Assembly: GCA_046303115.1 (NCBI GenBank) | Contig: JBKCGZ010000194.1 | Location: 1 to 31,518 of the forward strand | Source of the DNA: CAINEC01 sp046303115 | GTDB lineage: Bacteria; Bacteroidota; Bacteroidia; AKYH767-A; OLB10 | Direction of reading: 5' to 3' | Length of the DNA stretch: 31,518 nt | Shown: piece after piece, positions 1 to 7,720 of the stretch | Position numbering within the stretch: the first letter of the stretch is position 1 | How the letters are laid out: each line of letters starts with the position of its first letter | Translations under genes and position numbers: made by a program | The notes under the pieces: generated by a model | The model's input: the letters and a program-made list of their open reading frames with translations, nothing else | Told to the model about the DNA's origin: nothing | Database searches by the model: none

Positions 1-366
1 ACAGAAGTAAAAGCCATTCGCGAAGGCAAAGCCAATTTAAGTGACTCTTTTTGTTATTTTAAGAATGATGAGTTATGGATTAAAAATCTTCATATCTCTC
101 CTTACGAACATGGATCGTATGCGAATCACGAAGCAAAGCGAGAGCGCAAACTTCTATTACATCGACATCAATTAACGAAGCTTCAGAGCAAATTAAAAGA
201 GAAAGGCGTCACAATTATTCCGATTAGCATTCAAGAAAATGAAAGAGGATTAATTAAAGTAAGAATCGGATTAGCTCGAGGCAAGAAATTATTTGACAAG
301 CGTGAAACGCTAAAGAAAGCAGAAGCAAAACGAGAGATGGGTAGAGTAATGAAAAAGTTTAATTGA
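1..366 (+). CDS. smpB: SsrA-binding protein SmpB, 3' part
   Basis: SmpB binds tmRNA and brings it to stalled ribosomes for trans-translation in the cytoplasm. The window opens inside the gene in frame 1. The visible 121 residues begin TEVKAIREGKANL, which matches the conserved EVKSIR-GKANL block of the family. Further along are ELWIKNLHISPYE, the YANHEAKRERKLLLHR block, and the C-terminal IGLARGKKLFDKRE segment, followed by a lysine-rich tail (KKAEAKREMGRVMKKFN) that is typical of the part that folds into the mRNA channel. Family members are about 150 residues, so roughly 30 N-terminal residues lie outside the window. The TGA stop is separated by one base from the stop of the convergent gene on the other strand. 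The identification is firm; only the start is unseen. Confidence 0.96.
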   Translation, partial: TEVKAIREGKANLSDSFCYFKNDELWIKNLHISPYEHGSYANHEAKRERKLLLHRHQLTKLQSKLKEKGVTIIPISIQENERGLIKVRIGLARGKKLFDKRETLKKAEAKREMGRVMKKFN

Positions 367-367
367 T

Positions 368-2689
368 TTATTCTTTTACTACCCGAATTGATTGCTGATT
401 TTTATTTCCAGCTTTTATCAAGTAAACCCCAGCCGACCAATCATTCGTATTGATTGTCATTTTTTCAGAAAGAATTTCTCTTCTGCAAATTAACTTACCT
501 GTACAATCATACACTTCTAACGTCTCACCTAAAAGTATATTAGCTATATCGAGCTGCAATAAATCGTGAGTGGGGTTCGGATAACTTTTTATCAATTGAC
601 TAACAGCAGAGATTTCATTAATTTCGGTTGTTGTACAAAGGCCTGGCATATTAGCATCTAACCAATCAATTCGATCAATTATCCACTTTTTAAGTGAATC
701 GAGTTCACCGGCATAAGTAACACCGATATTATTTATTTCAGGAGCAACTGAAGCCTCTCCGAGTACATGCCATAACGCAAAATGTCGTGACTGCGCATTC
801 TGAACTAATAGAGCAACGCTATCAATAATTCCGAAAATATGAGCGGTATCTAAAATCGTTTGACGATAAGATTCATACGTACAATGTAATTCATCTCTGA
901 AGGAAGAATCTTGTAATAATCGCACGAACCATCCTGTTGAATTGACATCCTGCCCTTGGCAATCATTCAGCTGATAAGCCCAACCAGAACCATCTAAGTT
1001 TTCAAAAATAAAACAGCCGTAAATATTTTTCCATGCCCAATCGAAGTCCCACACAGGACCAGCTTTTAATTTTCCACCATTCGAATCTTTATCCTTATGA
1101 TAATAAATACTCTTCTTGAATCCATCAGCGTTACGTGCAACTTCATTCATCAGAAAATAATCGATGAATGATTTCACATCCATATAATGACGATATCCTG
1201 TAGCTGTATCGGTAAAATTCGGACTATACAAAGCTGTTTCAAGACTATCTACATAAGATGCGATATAGGCCTTTTGTTGAGGCATGATAGCAGTAGCATC
1301 AGGATAATTATATAAGAAATGTACATCCATACCGGGATGATCAATTGGTGAATAATTCGATTGGAAACTATTAGATGGATCCCAGATATTTTGTTCGAGG
1401 ATATACCCTCCCGTTAGTTCATCGCCAATGGTATCAATTGGATTTAACTTAGCAATATTTACGCGATTATTATCTCGCTTAATTTTTTCTCCTAGCAAAT
1501 AAATCCCGCGATAACTACTATCTACCATTACCTCGCACAAACGCATTTTCACACTATAGTTACCCATTTCACCGAACAATTGATATGGTAATAAATTACG
1601 AAGCAATGAACGATCTCCATAATGCGACAATAATACCCAATCATTTTCTGCAGGCATTCCCAATAAAGAAACATCATTATTATTTCCCAGTGAATCTCGT
1701 GTTTCTAAATTATACGGACGTTGAGGATAACCTGAAGACGTAGCACCACGAACTTCAATTCCAATATTACCACTATAAATATTTGAACTATCCGTAAGGT
1801 AAGTGATATTACCTGCACCAGCATATTTTATTTCCATGGTGCAATCAATTTTGTTATTCGCCACTATTGATTGTCCATTGGTATTAATAAGCACCAATGG
1901 CAAGTCAGAACTTTGTATCAATAGATTAATATCGTTCACGCAAATATTAAATGTCCCTTGCGCACCGCCGTAACCAGTAACTTGAATATACAATTGTTGC
2001 CCAGGAGTTAAATTCTCTAAAATTAAATAAGAATAATAACCTGTTCCAGCATCATCATCACATGCGATGATATGTAAGTTATCACATGAATCACCAACCC
2101 ACACACCAACGGAAGAATCGAAAATAGTTCCTGAATCTGTTTCAATCGTTAAATTTCCAGACGGTGGAACGATTGTAGAAAACCAAATTTCAGAACCAGG
2201 ATTATACGTACAATTTAATCCTAATCCACTCTGAGGAAAGTTCACATTGGAAGAAAACAAACACTGTCCTACAGAAATAGGAATTGCATTACAAGGATGC
2301 CCACCCAACAAAACAGCATTATTACAATTAGCAATACAAGTATATACTAAACCAGTTGCGGGATTTGGTCCATCTTGAAACAAACTATTCCACGAAGCAT
2401 CAAATAACTTATAAGTGTTTTCATTTTCGTAGGCACCAGAAGAATAAATCAATTTTATTGTATCGCCACTATCTACAGAAAAACTAATTGAATTGCCGTA
2501 ATTTAATGCGCTATAAACACCAATACTTGTATCATTAACTAACACTTCTAAAGATCCACCATTCCATCCATCACCGTAACTATCAAACATTGATAAATGG
2601 TAATTACATGATTGAGTATATCCAAAGGAAAACAAAAAAGAAAAGGCTGCTATAGCAACAACCTTCTTCATAATTTTATTGATTATCAT
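368..2689 (-). CDS. CotH kinase family protein with T9SS type A sorting domain
   Basis: This is a predicted secreted protein of 773 residues. An N-terminal signal peptide (MKKVVAIAAFSFLFSFGYTQ, residues 7-26) is followed by a domain with FDSYGDGWNGGSLEV, often seen in Bacteroidota surface proteins, and a second beta-rich domain around 130-255. Residues about 285-640 resemble the CotH atypical protein kinase: VRGATSSGYPQRPY near 313, a long helical middle, and GPVWDFDWAW at 544-553, the conserved acidic motif of that family. The last 70 residues start SYPNPTHDLLQLD and end AGVYLIKAGNKNQQSIRVVKE in form, a T9SS type A C-terminal signal for export across the outer membrane. It is the last gene of the minus-strand run, 11 bases after porQ. 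The real start may be the Met at residue 7 (base 2671). Substrate and kinase activity are unknown. Confidence 0.85.
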   Translation of the reverse strand: MIINKIMKKVVAIAAFSFLFSFGYTQSCNYHLSMFDSYGDGWNGGSLEVLVNDTSIGVYSALNYGNSISFSVDSGDTIKLIYSSGAYENENTYKLFDASWNSLFQDGPNPATGLVYTCIANCNNAVLLGGHPCNAIPISVGQCLFSSNVNFPQSGLGLNCTYNPGSEIWFSTIVPPSGNLTIETDSGTIFDSSVGVWVGDSCDNLHIIACDDDAGTGYYSYLILENLTPGQQLYIQVTGYGGAQGTFNICVNDINLLIQSSDLPLVLINTNGQSIVANNKIDCTMEIKYAGAGNITYLTDSSNIYSGNIGIEVRGATSSGYPQRPYNLETRDSLGNNNDVSLLGMPAENDWVLLSHYGDRSLLRNLLPYQLFGEMGNYSVKMRLCEVMVDSSYRGIYLLGEKIKRDNNRVNIAKLNPIDTIGDELTGGYILEQNIWDPSNSFQSNYSPIDHPGMDVHFLYNYPDATAIMPQQKAYIASYVDSLETALYSPNFTDTATGYRHYMDVKSFIDYFLMNEVARNADGFKKSIYYHKDKDSNGGKLKAGPVWDFDWAWKNIYGCFIFENLDGSGWAYQLNDCQGQDVNSTGWFVRLLQDSSFRDELHCTYESYRQTILDTAHIFGIIDSVALLVQNAQSRHFALWHVLGEASVAPEINNIGVTYAGELDSLKKWIIDRIDWLDANMPGLCTTTEINEISAVSQLIKSYPNPTHDLLQLDIANILLGETLEVYDCTGKLICRREILSEKMTINTNDWSAGVYLIKAGNKNQQSIRVVKE

Positions 2690-2700
2690 TTTGAAATGAT

Positions 2701-3744
2701 TTAGTGTTTCTTTTTAAAATCACTTAAGTTGCCTGAAATCGTAATATGATTACTTCCTTCGTAAGGCATGTAAAGTGTTTTGGCGAATGAGATTTGCAGT
2801 GCGCTGATTTTTAATCCAAGTCCCATCGAGAATCCAGATAAACCTTTTTTCTCTGTTAATGTCAATTCATTTCTACGCAAGAAATTATAACCTAATCGAA
2901 GATTAAAGTTCTTTGAAAACAATACTTCTACATTCATAATCACGTGACGCATGATTTTATTTCCTGCAGTGATTGATTGCACTTTCTCTTCACCCGTTAA
3001 AGGATCAATTCCGTTTTCATTCGGATTTAAATACGACAAATCATACTTCTGCAATTGCTGACCGATTAATGAAAAACGGAAAGGCGCGTTCGTTAGTTTC
3101 TTTGAAATACCAAGCTGAATTTGTAAAGGCAATCGCTCTGTTGATCCACCATCAAACTTCTTTAGTTGTGCTCCAAAATTGCGAATCACAAAAGCAGCTG
3201 AAAAGTTTTTTCTTGCTAAATGATAATTAATTCCTGCATCGGCCGCTAATGCATTCGAAGTATTTCCAAGTCCTAAGTTTGAGAAAACTCCTTTTACAGA
3301 TACACCTAAATTTAATGTGCTATCCAATTGCATTGCCCAAGTTAATCCGATAGCATTATCCGAAGCCTTAAACTCGCCTGAAATATTTCCTGCTAAATCG
3401 GTTTGAACAAATGTTCCATAATTAGCATTATGTAAATACCCACCTATCATTCCAAATCGCTTAGACTTTTGAGCGTAGACAAAATCACTATATGAAATAT
3501 CAGAAGCATAACCGACATAACTCACAGAAAACTGTTTGTCAATTGTAGAGAATAGTTGTCCGGGATTATAAACCATTAAAGACACATCTTCCGCAGGTGT
3601 AACAATTGCACTACCACCTAATGCAGCAGCACGAGAACTCGTGTTAAAGTTTAAAAAATTAAAAGCTGATAGTCCTCCTGATTGTCCAAAAGAAATTTGA
3701 GCAACCAGTAACATTGCAACTACTATCAGATTAACTTTTCTCAT
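2701..3744 (-). CDS. porQ: Type IX secretion system protein PorQ
   Basis: PorQ is an outer-membrane beta-barrel protein of the T9SS attachment complex (with PorU, PorV and PorZ in Porphyromonas), which cleaves C-terminal signals and anchors cargo at the surface. The 347-residue product has a signal peptide (MRKVNLIVVAMLLVAQISFGQ) and then the family-typical opening AFNFLNFNTSSRAAALGGSA with EDVSLMVYNPGQL, shared by the PorQ/PorV barrels. Alternating polar and hydrophobic strands continue to the C-terminus, with LRLGYNFLRRNEL and GFSMGLGLKISALQISFA near the end. Length fits PorQ rather than the longer PorV. It lies 8 bases after glyA and 11 bases before a gene for a T9SS cargo protein, which supports a secretion role. 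PorQ rather than another PorV-like barrel is my reading of the sequence by eye. Confidence 0.85.
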   Translation of the reverse strand: MRKVNLIVVAMLLVAQISFGQSGGLSAFNFLNFNTSSRAAALGGSAIVTPAEDVSLMVYNPGQLFSTIDKQFSVSYVGYASDISYSDFVYAQKSKRFGMIGGYLHNANYGTFVQTDLAGNISGEFKASDNAIGLTWAMQLDSTLNLGVSVKGVFSNLGLGNTSNALAADAGINYHLARKNFSAAFVIRNFGAQLKKFDGGSTERLPLQIQLGISKKLTNAPFRFSLIGQQLQKYDLSYLNPNENGIDPLTGEEKVQSITAGNKIMRHVIMNVEVLFSKNFNLRLGYNFLRRNELTLTEKKGLSGFSMGLGLKISALQISFAKTLYMPYEGSNHITISGNLSDFKKKH

Positions 3745-3752
3745 ATGAAGGA

Positions 3753-5024
3753 CTAATATAATGGAAATTCATCCATGAACGTATTCACCTCTCCTCCCAC
3801 CTTTTCAATTACTTTTTCGTTGGTATGATTCATTAATACTTTATCAATTAAAGTAACTATTTTCTTCATGTCTTTTTCTTTCATTCCTCTTGAAGTAATT
3901 GCAGGAGTTCCCACTCGAATACCAGAAGTCACGAAAGGACTTTTATCATCATAAGGAACCATATTTTTGTTGATGGTAATATCTGCTTTCACTAATGCAT
4001 TCTCCGCTTCACGTCCTGTAATATTTTTATTTCGAAGATCGATTAACATTAAGTGATTATCTGTTCCGCCTGAAATAATATGATATCCTAAATCGGTAAA
4101 TGCTTTCGCCATTGCTTGTGCATTTTTCACAACTTGAATTGTATACTTCAAATATTCATCTGTTAATGCTTCTCCGAAAGCTACAGCCTTAGCAGCAATT
4201 ACGTGCTCTAATGGTCCACCTTGAATTCCAGGGAATACAGCAGCATCTAACAAGCTACTCATCGATCTTATTTCTCCTTTAGGCGTTGTTATTCCGTAAG
4301 GATTAGGAAAATCTTTACCCATCATAATTAAACCACCACGAGGTCCGCGAAGTGTCTTATGAGTTGTAGTTGTTACAATATGACAATAAGGTAGTGGATC
4401 ATTTAAAATTCCTTTTGCAATTAATCCCGAAGGATGAGAAATATCTCCTAACAATAAAGCACCAACTTTATCTGCTATCTTGCGTAAGCGAACATAATCC
4501 CAGTCGCGAGAATATGCAGAAGCACCGCAAATAATTAATTTAGGCAATTCTTTTTTAGCAATCTTCTCTACTTTATCGTAGTTAATCATTCCTGTTTCTT
4601 TCTCTACTCCGTAGAAACATGTTTTATATAATTTTCCTGAATAATTCACAGGAGAACCATGCGTTAAATGTCCCCCATGCGATAAATCAAATCCCATGAT
4701 TTTATCACCTGGATTTAATATAGCCAACATAACCGCTGCATTTGCCTGTGCTCCTGAATGTGGTTGAACATTTGCCCAAGCTGCACCAAATAACTCTTTA
4801 GCACGATTAATTGCAATTTGCTCTATCTGGTCGACAATTTCACATCCTCCATAATAGCGCTTACCTGGAAGTCCTTCAGCATATTTATTAGTCAAGCATG
4901 AACCCGCGGCCTGCATGACTTGTTTGGAAACAAAATTTTCAGAGGCAATTAACTCTATCCCGTGACGTTGACGTTTTAATTCTTTTGTAATCAGATTAAA
5001 AATCTGTGTATCTTTCTTTATCAT
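3753..5024 (-). CDS. glyA: Serine hydroxymethyltransferase
   Basis: GlyA converts serine and tetrahydrofolate to glycine and methylene-tetrahydrofolate, the main one-carbon supply. The 423-residue length is normal for the bacterial enzyme. Visible landmarks are GIELIASENFVS (22-33), NKYAEGLPGKRYYGG (46-60), the PLP region VQPHSGAQANAAV, GDISHPSGLIAKG with Asp194 and His197, and VTTTTHKTLRGPRGG with the Schiff-base lysine Lys223. The usual DxAH in the PLP site reads DISH here, a mild variation. The C-terminal GTPAITSRGMKEKDM block is complete. The gene sits 12 bases after the nucleotidyltransferase and 8 bases before porQ, so it is probably co-transcribed with both, although no functional link is evident. 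Confidence 0.98.
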   Translation of the reverse strand: MIKKDTQIFNLITKELKRQRHGIELIASENFVSKQVMQAAGSCLTNKYAEGLPGKRYYGGCEIVDQIEQIAINRAKELFGAAWANVQPHSGAQANAAVMLAILNPGDKIMGFDLSHGGHLTHGSPVNYSGKLYKTCFYGVEKETGMINYDKVEKIAKKELPKLIICGASAYSRDWDYVRLRKIADKVGALLLGDISHPSGLIAKGILNDPLPYCHIVTTTTHKTLRGPRGGLIMMGKDFPNPYGITTPKGEIRSMSSLLDAAVFPGIQGGPLEHVIAAKAVAFGEALTDEYLKYTIQVVKNAQAMAKAFTDLGYHIISGGTDNHLMLIDLRNKNITGREAENALVKADITINKNMVPYDDKSPFVTSGIRVGTPAITSRGMKEKDMKKIVTLIDKVLMNHTNEKVIEKVGGEVNTFMDEFPLY

Positions 5025-5036
5025 AACTGTTATGTA

Positions 5037-6032
5037 TTAACTAAAATCAATTTCTGTACTATCTCCAATATTTAAACTTTGACTAAGTCCTTTTAAATAA
5101 GCATCACTGCCAATTACACTTTCATGCAAAATAGCAGACTCTAATTGCGAATAAGAACCAATAATCGAATTACTCAAAATGGAATGTCGGATGATGGTAT
5201 TATCTCCAACGGATACATTAGGACCAATTATCGAATCACTGATATCGCAATTAGGAGCAATACTTACTGGATGAATAATAATGGTATTGCTATAATTGTA
5301 TTTCTTATTGGAAATATTTTTATCGTGACTTAACAAAGTTGCATTCGTTTCTAAGAGATTGTTTTTACCTCCGCAATCGAACCAATTACCCACTTGGAAG
5401 GTAGAAAACTGCTCCCCTGCCTGCACCATTCGTTGAATGCCCATTGTTAAATTAAACTCATCATTATGTCGGATATCATTCTTGATTAAATGATCTAAAG
5501 CTTCCATTAATAAAAATCCGTTTTTGATGTAGTAAATTCCTACTAAAGCTAGGTTTGACTTCGGTATCAGTGGCTTTTCTTCCAATTTTGTAATAAAACC
5601 TTTGCTATCAATTTCTGCTACTCCAAATTGACGTGGATCATCCACTTTTTTAATTCCTAAAGAAGAACAAGGAGACGTCACAATCGCGTGTAAATCGTAA
5701 TCGATAATGGTATCACCTAAAACAATCAGTAATTCATCACCTTCATGAATCAACTCTTTAGCCATCCAAACAGCTTGCCCTGTCCCCTCGCGTGGTTCTT
5801 GAATAACAAATGATGATTTTAAATGTGGATACTTATTTTTAACGTAATCCTCAATCTTATCACCTAAATAACCAACAATAAAAATGAATTCTTTGTAACC
5901 TCCTTCAATAAGGTAATCAACGATATGCGACAAAATTGGCTTCCCTGCAACGGGCACCAATGCTTTCGGTTGAGTATGCGTGTGGGGACGTAGCTTACTG
6001 CCAATTCCCGCAACAGGTATAATTATCTTCAT
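5037..6032 (-). CDS. Sugar-1-phosphate nucleotidyltransferase (RmlA-like) with C-terminal left-handed beta-helix
   Basis: This is a nucleotidyltransferase that would join a sugar 1-phosphate to an NTP to make an NDP-sugar for cell-surface polysaccharide. The N-terminal Rossmann domain (about 1-235) starts MKIIIPVAGIGSKLRP, with the signature loop as G-I-G-S-K-L-R-P instead of the usual G-x-G-T-R-L-x-P, then KALVPVAGKPI with the substrate lysine Lys23. Other marks are EPREGTGQAV (79-88) and the metal-binding LIVLGDT with Asp107. Residues about 245-331 contain hexapeptide repeats (IGPNVSVGDNTII, SNSIIGSYSQ) of the left-handed helix that often forms trimers or tetramers or carries an acetyltransferase. 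The nucleotide and sugar cannot be told from the sequence; thymidylyl or uridylyl transfer are both possible. It is the first gene of the minus-strand run. Confidence 0.88.
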   Translation of the reverse strand: MKIIIPVAGIGSKLRPHTHTQPKALVPVAGKPILSHIVDYLIEGGYKEFIFIVGYLGDKIEDYVKNKYPHLKSSFVIQEPREGTGQAVWMAKELIHEGDELLIVLGDTIIDYDLHAIVTSPCSSLGIKKVDDPRQFGVAEIDSKGFITKLEEKPLIPKSNLALVGIYYIKNGFLLMEALDHLIKNDIRHNDEFNLTMGIQRMVQAGEQFSTFQVGNWFDCGGKNNLLETNATLLSHDKNISNKKYNYSNTIIIHPVSIAPNCDISDSIIGPNVSVGDNTIIRHSILSNSIIGSYSQLESAILHESVIGSDAYLKGLSQSLNIGDSTEIDFS

Positions 6033-6094
6033 TTATCAGGGATAAAAATATAAAAATCAACTAAGCAAACCATCCACAAACTATTTTCTTTATT

Positions 6095-6116
6095 AACGAT
6101 TTACTATCGTTTTTTT
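6095..6116 (+). other. Short inverted repeat followed by T-run in the divergent gap
   Basis: AACGAT (6095-6100) and ATCGTT (6106-6111) form a perfect 6-bp stem with loop TTACT, followed by T residues to 6116. It resembles a weak terminator reading right, but no plus-strand gene ends upstream of it. It may instead be an operator or part of the leader of the minus-strand operon. Beyond this and the promoter motif at 6164, the 143-base gap between the divergent genes shows nothing I can name. Confidence 0.3.
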
Positions 6117-6163
6117 GTTCAAAAAAGGATAACAATCAAATCAAAACTATTCTGACCAAGACC

Positions 6164-6171
6164 TACTTTTG
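6164..6171 (+). promoter_or_regulatory. Bacteroidota -7 element TACTTTTG at the sanA-like gene
   Basis: TACTTTTG fits the TAnnTTTG -7 consensus of the Bacteroidota primary sigma factor. No TTG is found 19-22 bases upstream, so the -33 half is poor. The element ends only 4 bases before the ATG at 6176, so a transcript would start at or next to the start codon and have almost no leader. The other TAnnTTTG sites in this window sit 27-41 bases before their ATG. Confidence 0.45.
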
Positions 6172-6175
6172 TTTT

Positions 6176-6766
6176 ATGAGGTTTTTTAAAATCACTTTTA
6201 TTGTTCTCCTTCTTCCAATTGTACTTGTATTGTTAAACTATTGGTGGATTTCTTATGTTGGAAATAAAATGATTGCCAATGAAAATAATGAGCTGCTAAA
6301 AAATAGATATGTTTTAGTTTTAGGAGCTGGGAAAGAATATAGGTCGGGCAAACGACCTAATTACTTTTTTAATGGAAGAGTGGTTGCTGTTACTGCCCTA
6401 AGAAATAAGTTACCAAATTGTAAAATAATTATTAGCGGAATTGCAGATGGAAATCACTACGACGAAGCCAACGATTTAAAAAACGAGTTAATGGCCAAAG
6501 GAATACAAGACACCTTGATTTTTTTAGACTCCAAAAGTGAAGACACTTATGCATCCTTGAGAATGTTTAACAGAAATTATTTATACGAGCCTGTTATAAT
6601 TGTAAGTCAAAAAGCACATCTTTGCAGAGCATTGTGGATGGCTCACCAAATGAATATCAACGCAATTGGATACGAAGCTGAAGGATGGCCGAATAGAGAA
6701 CCGAAATGGTTTTTACTTCGTGAAATGGGAGCAAGATTAAAATCAACATTAGAAATATTCTTTTGA
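6176..6766 (+). CDS. SanA-like DUF218 (ElyC/SanA/YdcF) envelope protein
   Basis: The product is 196 residues and belongs to the DUF218 family, whose E. coli members SanA and ElyC affect envelope permeability and peptidoglycan or lipid-carrier homeostasis; no biochemical activity is firmly assigned. One N-terminal membrane anchor (FFKITFIVLLLPIVLVLLNYW) precedes the domain. Family marks are YVLVLGAGKEYRSGKRPNYFFNGRV (45-69), where LGAG and the following R-x-x-GR-V positions are characteristic, CKIIISGIADG, the acidic D-E-A-N-D-L around 92-96, EDTYASLRM, and PVIIVSQKAHLCRALWMA. The C-terminal KWFLLREMGARLKSTLEIFF is also SanA-like. It heads a tight run of four genes, with one base between its stop and the next ATG. 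The ATG chosen is the only one that keeps the membrane anchor. Confidence 0.85.
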   Translation: MRFFKITFIVLLLPIVLVLLNYWWISYVGNKMIANENNELLKNRYVLVLGAGKEYRSGKRPNYFFNGRVVAVTALRNKLPNCKIIISGIADGNHYDEANDLKNELMAKGIQDTLIFLDSKSEDTYASLRMFNRNYLYEPVIIVSQKAHLCRALWMAHQMNINAIGYEAEGWPNREPKWFLLREMGARLKSTLEIFF

Positions 6767-6767
6767 A

Positions 6768-7718
6768 ATGAAAAACAGAATTACTGAATTATTCAATATT
6801 CAATATCCGATTATCCAGGCAGGAATGATCTGGTGTAGCGGATGGCGTTTAGCCGCAGCCGTTAGTAATGCCGGTGGATTAGGAATTATTGGTGCAGGAT
6901 CTATGTACCCCGATGTACTGAGAGAGCATATTCAAAAATGTAAGGCCGCTACAAAAAACAATTTTGCTGTAAACCTTCCACTACTTTATCCAAATATCAA
7001 TGAACACATTGCGATTATCATTGAAGAAAAAGTCCCGATTGTATTTACATCAGCTGGAAATCCAGCAACATGGACAAGCCATTTAAAATCACATGGAATT
7101 AAAGTCGTACATGTAATTGCCAATACTAAGTTTGCAATAAAAGCAGAAGCTGCAGGTGTTGATGCGATTGTTGCTGAAGGATTTGAAGCAGGTGGACATA
7201 ATGGTCGCGAGGAAACAACCACTCTTTGTTTGATACCGCTTATTCGTGATGCCGTTAAATTACCATTGATTGCTGCAGGAGGTATTGCAGACGGAAGAGC
7301 CATGCTTGCATGCTTTGCATTAGGCGCTGAAGGAGTACAAGTAGGGACCAGGTTTGTGGCAAGTGAAGAATCTTCTGCCAACGAAGCTTTCAAAAACAGG
7401 GTTATATCTATGAACGAAGGTGATACTGCATTAGCACTTAAAAGTCTTACACCCGTTCGATTAATCAAAAATGAATTTTATCAAAAAATTGATACAGCTA
7501 CGCAGCGAGGTGCGAGTATTGAAGAGTTAAAAGAAATATTAGGAAGAGCCAGAGCTAAAAAAGGAATGTTTGAGGGAGATATGATTGAAGGTGAATTAGA
7601 AATTGGACAGGTAGCAGCAAATTTTAAAGAAATAAAACCAGCTTCGAATATTCTGAAAGAAATATGGAAAGAGTTTGTTAACGAAAAGAAAAAACTACAA
7701 GAAATAAGCATCGATTAA
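6768..7718 (+). CDS. Nitronate monooxygenase / NPD-family FMN flavoprotein
   Basis: This is a 316-residue TIM-barrel flavoenzyme of the 2-nitropropane dioxygenase family, which includes nitronate monooxygenases and the enoyl-ACP reductase FabK. The N-terminus NIQYPIIQAGMIWCSG and NAGGLGIIGAGSM match the family FMN-binding start. VAEGFEAGGHNG carries the conserved His144, the catalytic base in nitronate monooxygenases and also present in FabK. LPLIAAGGIADGRAM and LGAEGVQVGTRFVASEES form the phosphate-binding end of the barrel. Since FabK shares most of these marks, a role in fatty-acid synthesis is an alternative; the sequence alone does not decide. The gene starts one base after the sanA-like stop and ends 2 bases before the next start, so it is part of that operon. 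Confidence 0.88.
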   Translation: MKNRITELFNIQYPIIQAGMIWCSGWRLAAAVSNAGGLGIIGAGSMYPDVLREHIQKCKAATKNNFAVNLPLLYPNINEHIAIIIEEKVPIVFTSAGNPATWTSHLKSHGIKVVHVIANTKFAIKAEAAGVDAIVAEGFEAGGHNGREETTTLCLIPLIRDAVKLPLIAAGGIADGRAMLACFALGAEGVQVGTRFVASEESSANEAFKNRVISMNEGDTALALKSLTPVRLIKNEFYQKIDTATQRGASIEELKEILGRARAKKGMFEGDMIEGELEIGQVAANFKEIKPASNILKEIWKEFVNEKKKLQEISID

Positions 7719-7720
7719 TT

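Noticed and set aside
2973..3230. 85-codon plus-strand frame opposite porQ
   Set aside because: Antisense to a well-supported gene, with no signal or motif.
6142..6149. CAAAACTA, a minus-strand TAGTTTTG that could be the promoter of the nucleotidyltransferase operon
   Set aside because: No TTG at the right spacing and more than 100 bases from the gene start; not strong enough to list as a feature.
6986..7468. 160-codon open frame on the minus strand inside the nitronate monooxygenase gene
   Set aside because: Lies fully antisense to a gene with clear family motifs; its translation has no recognisable domain and looks like a reverse shadow.
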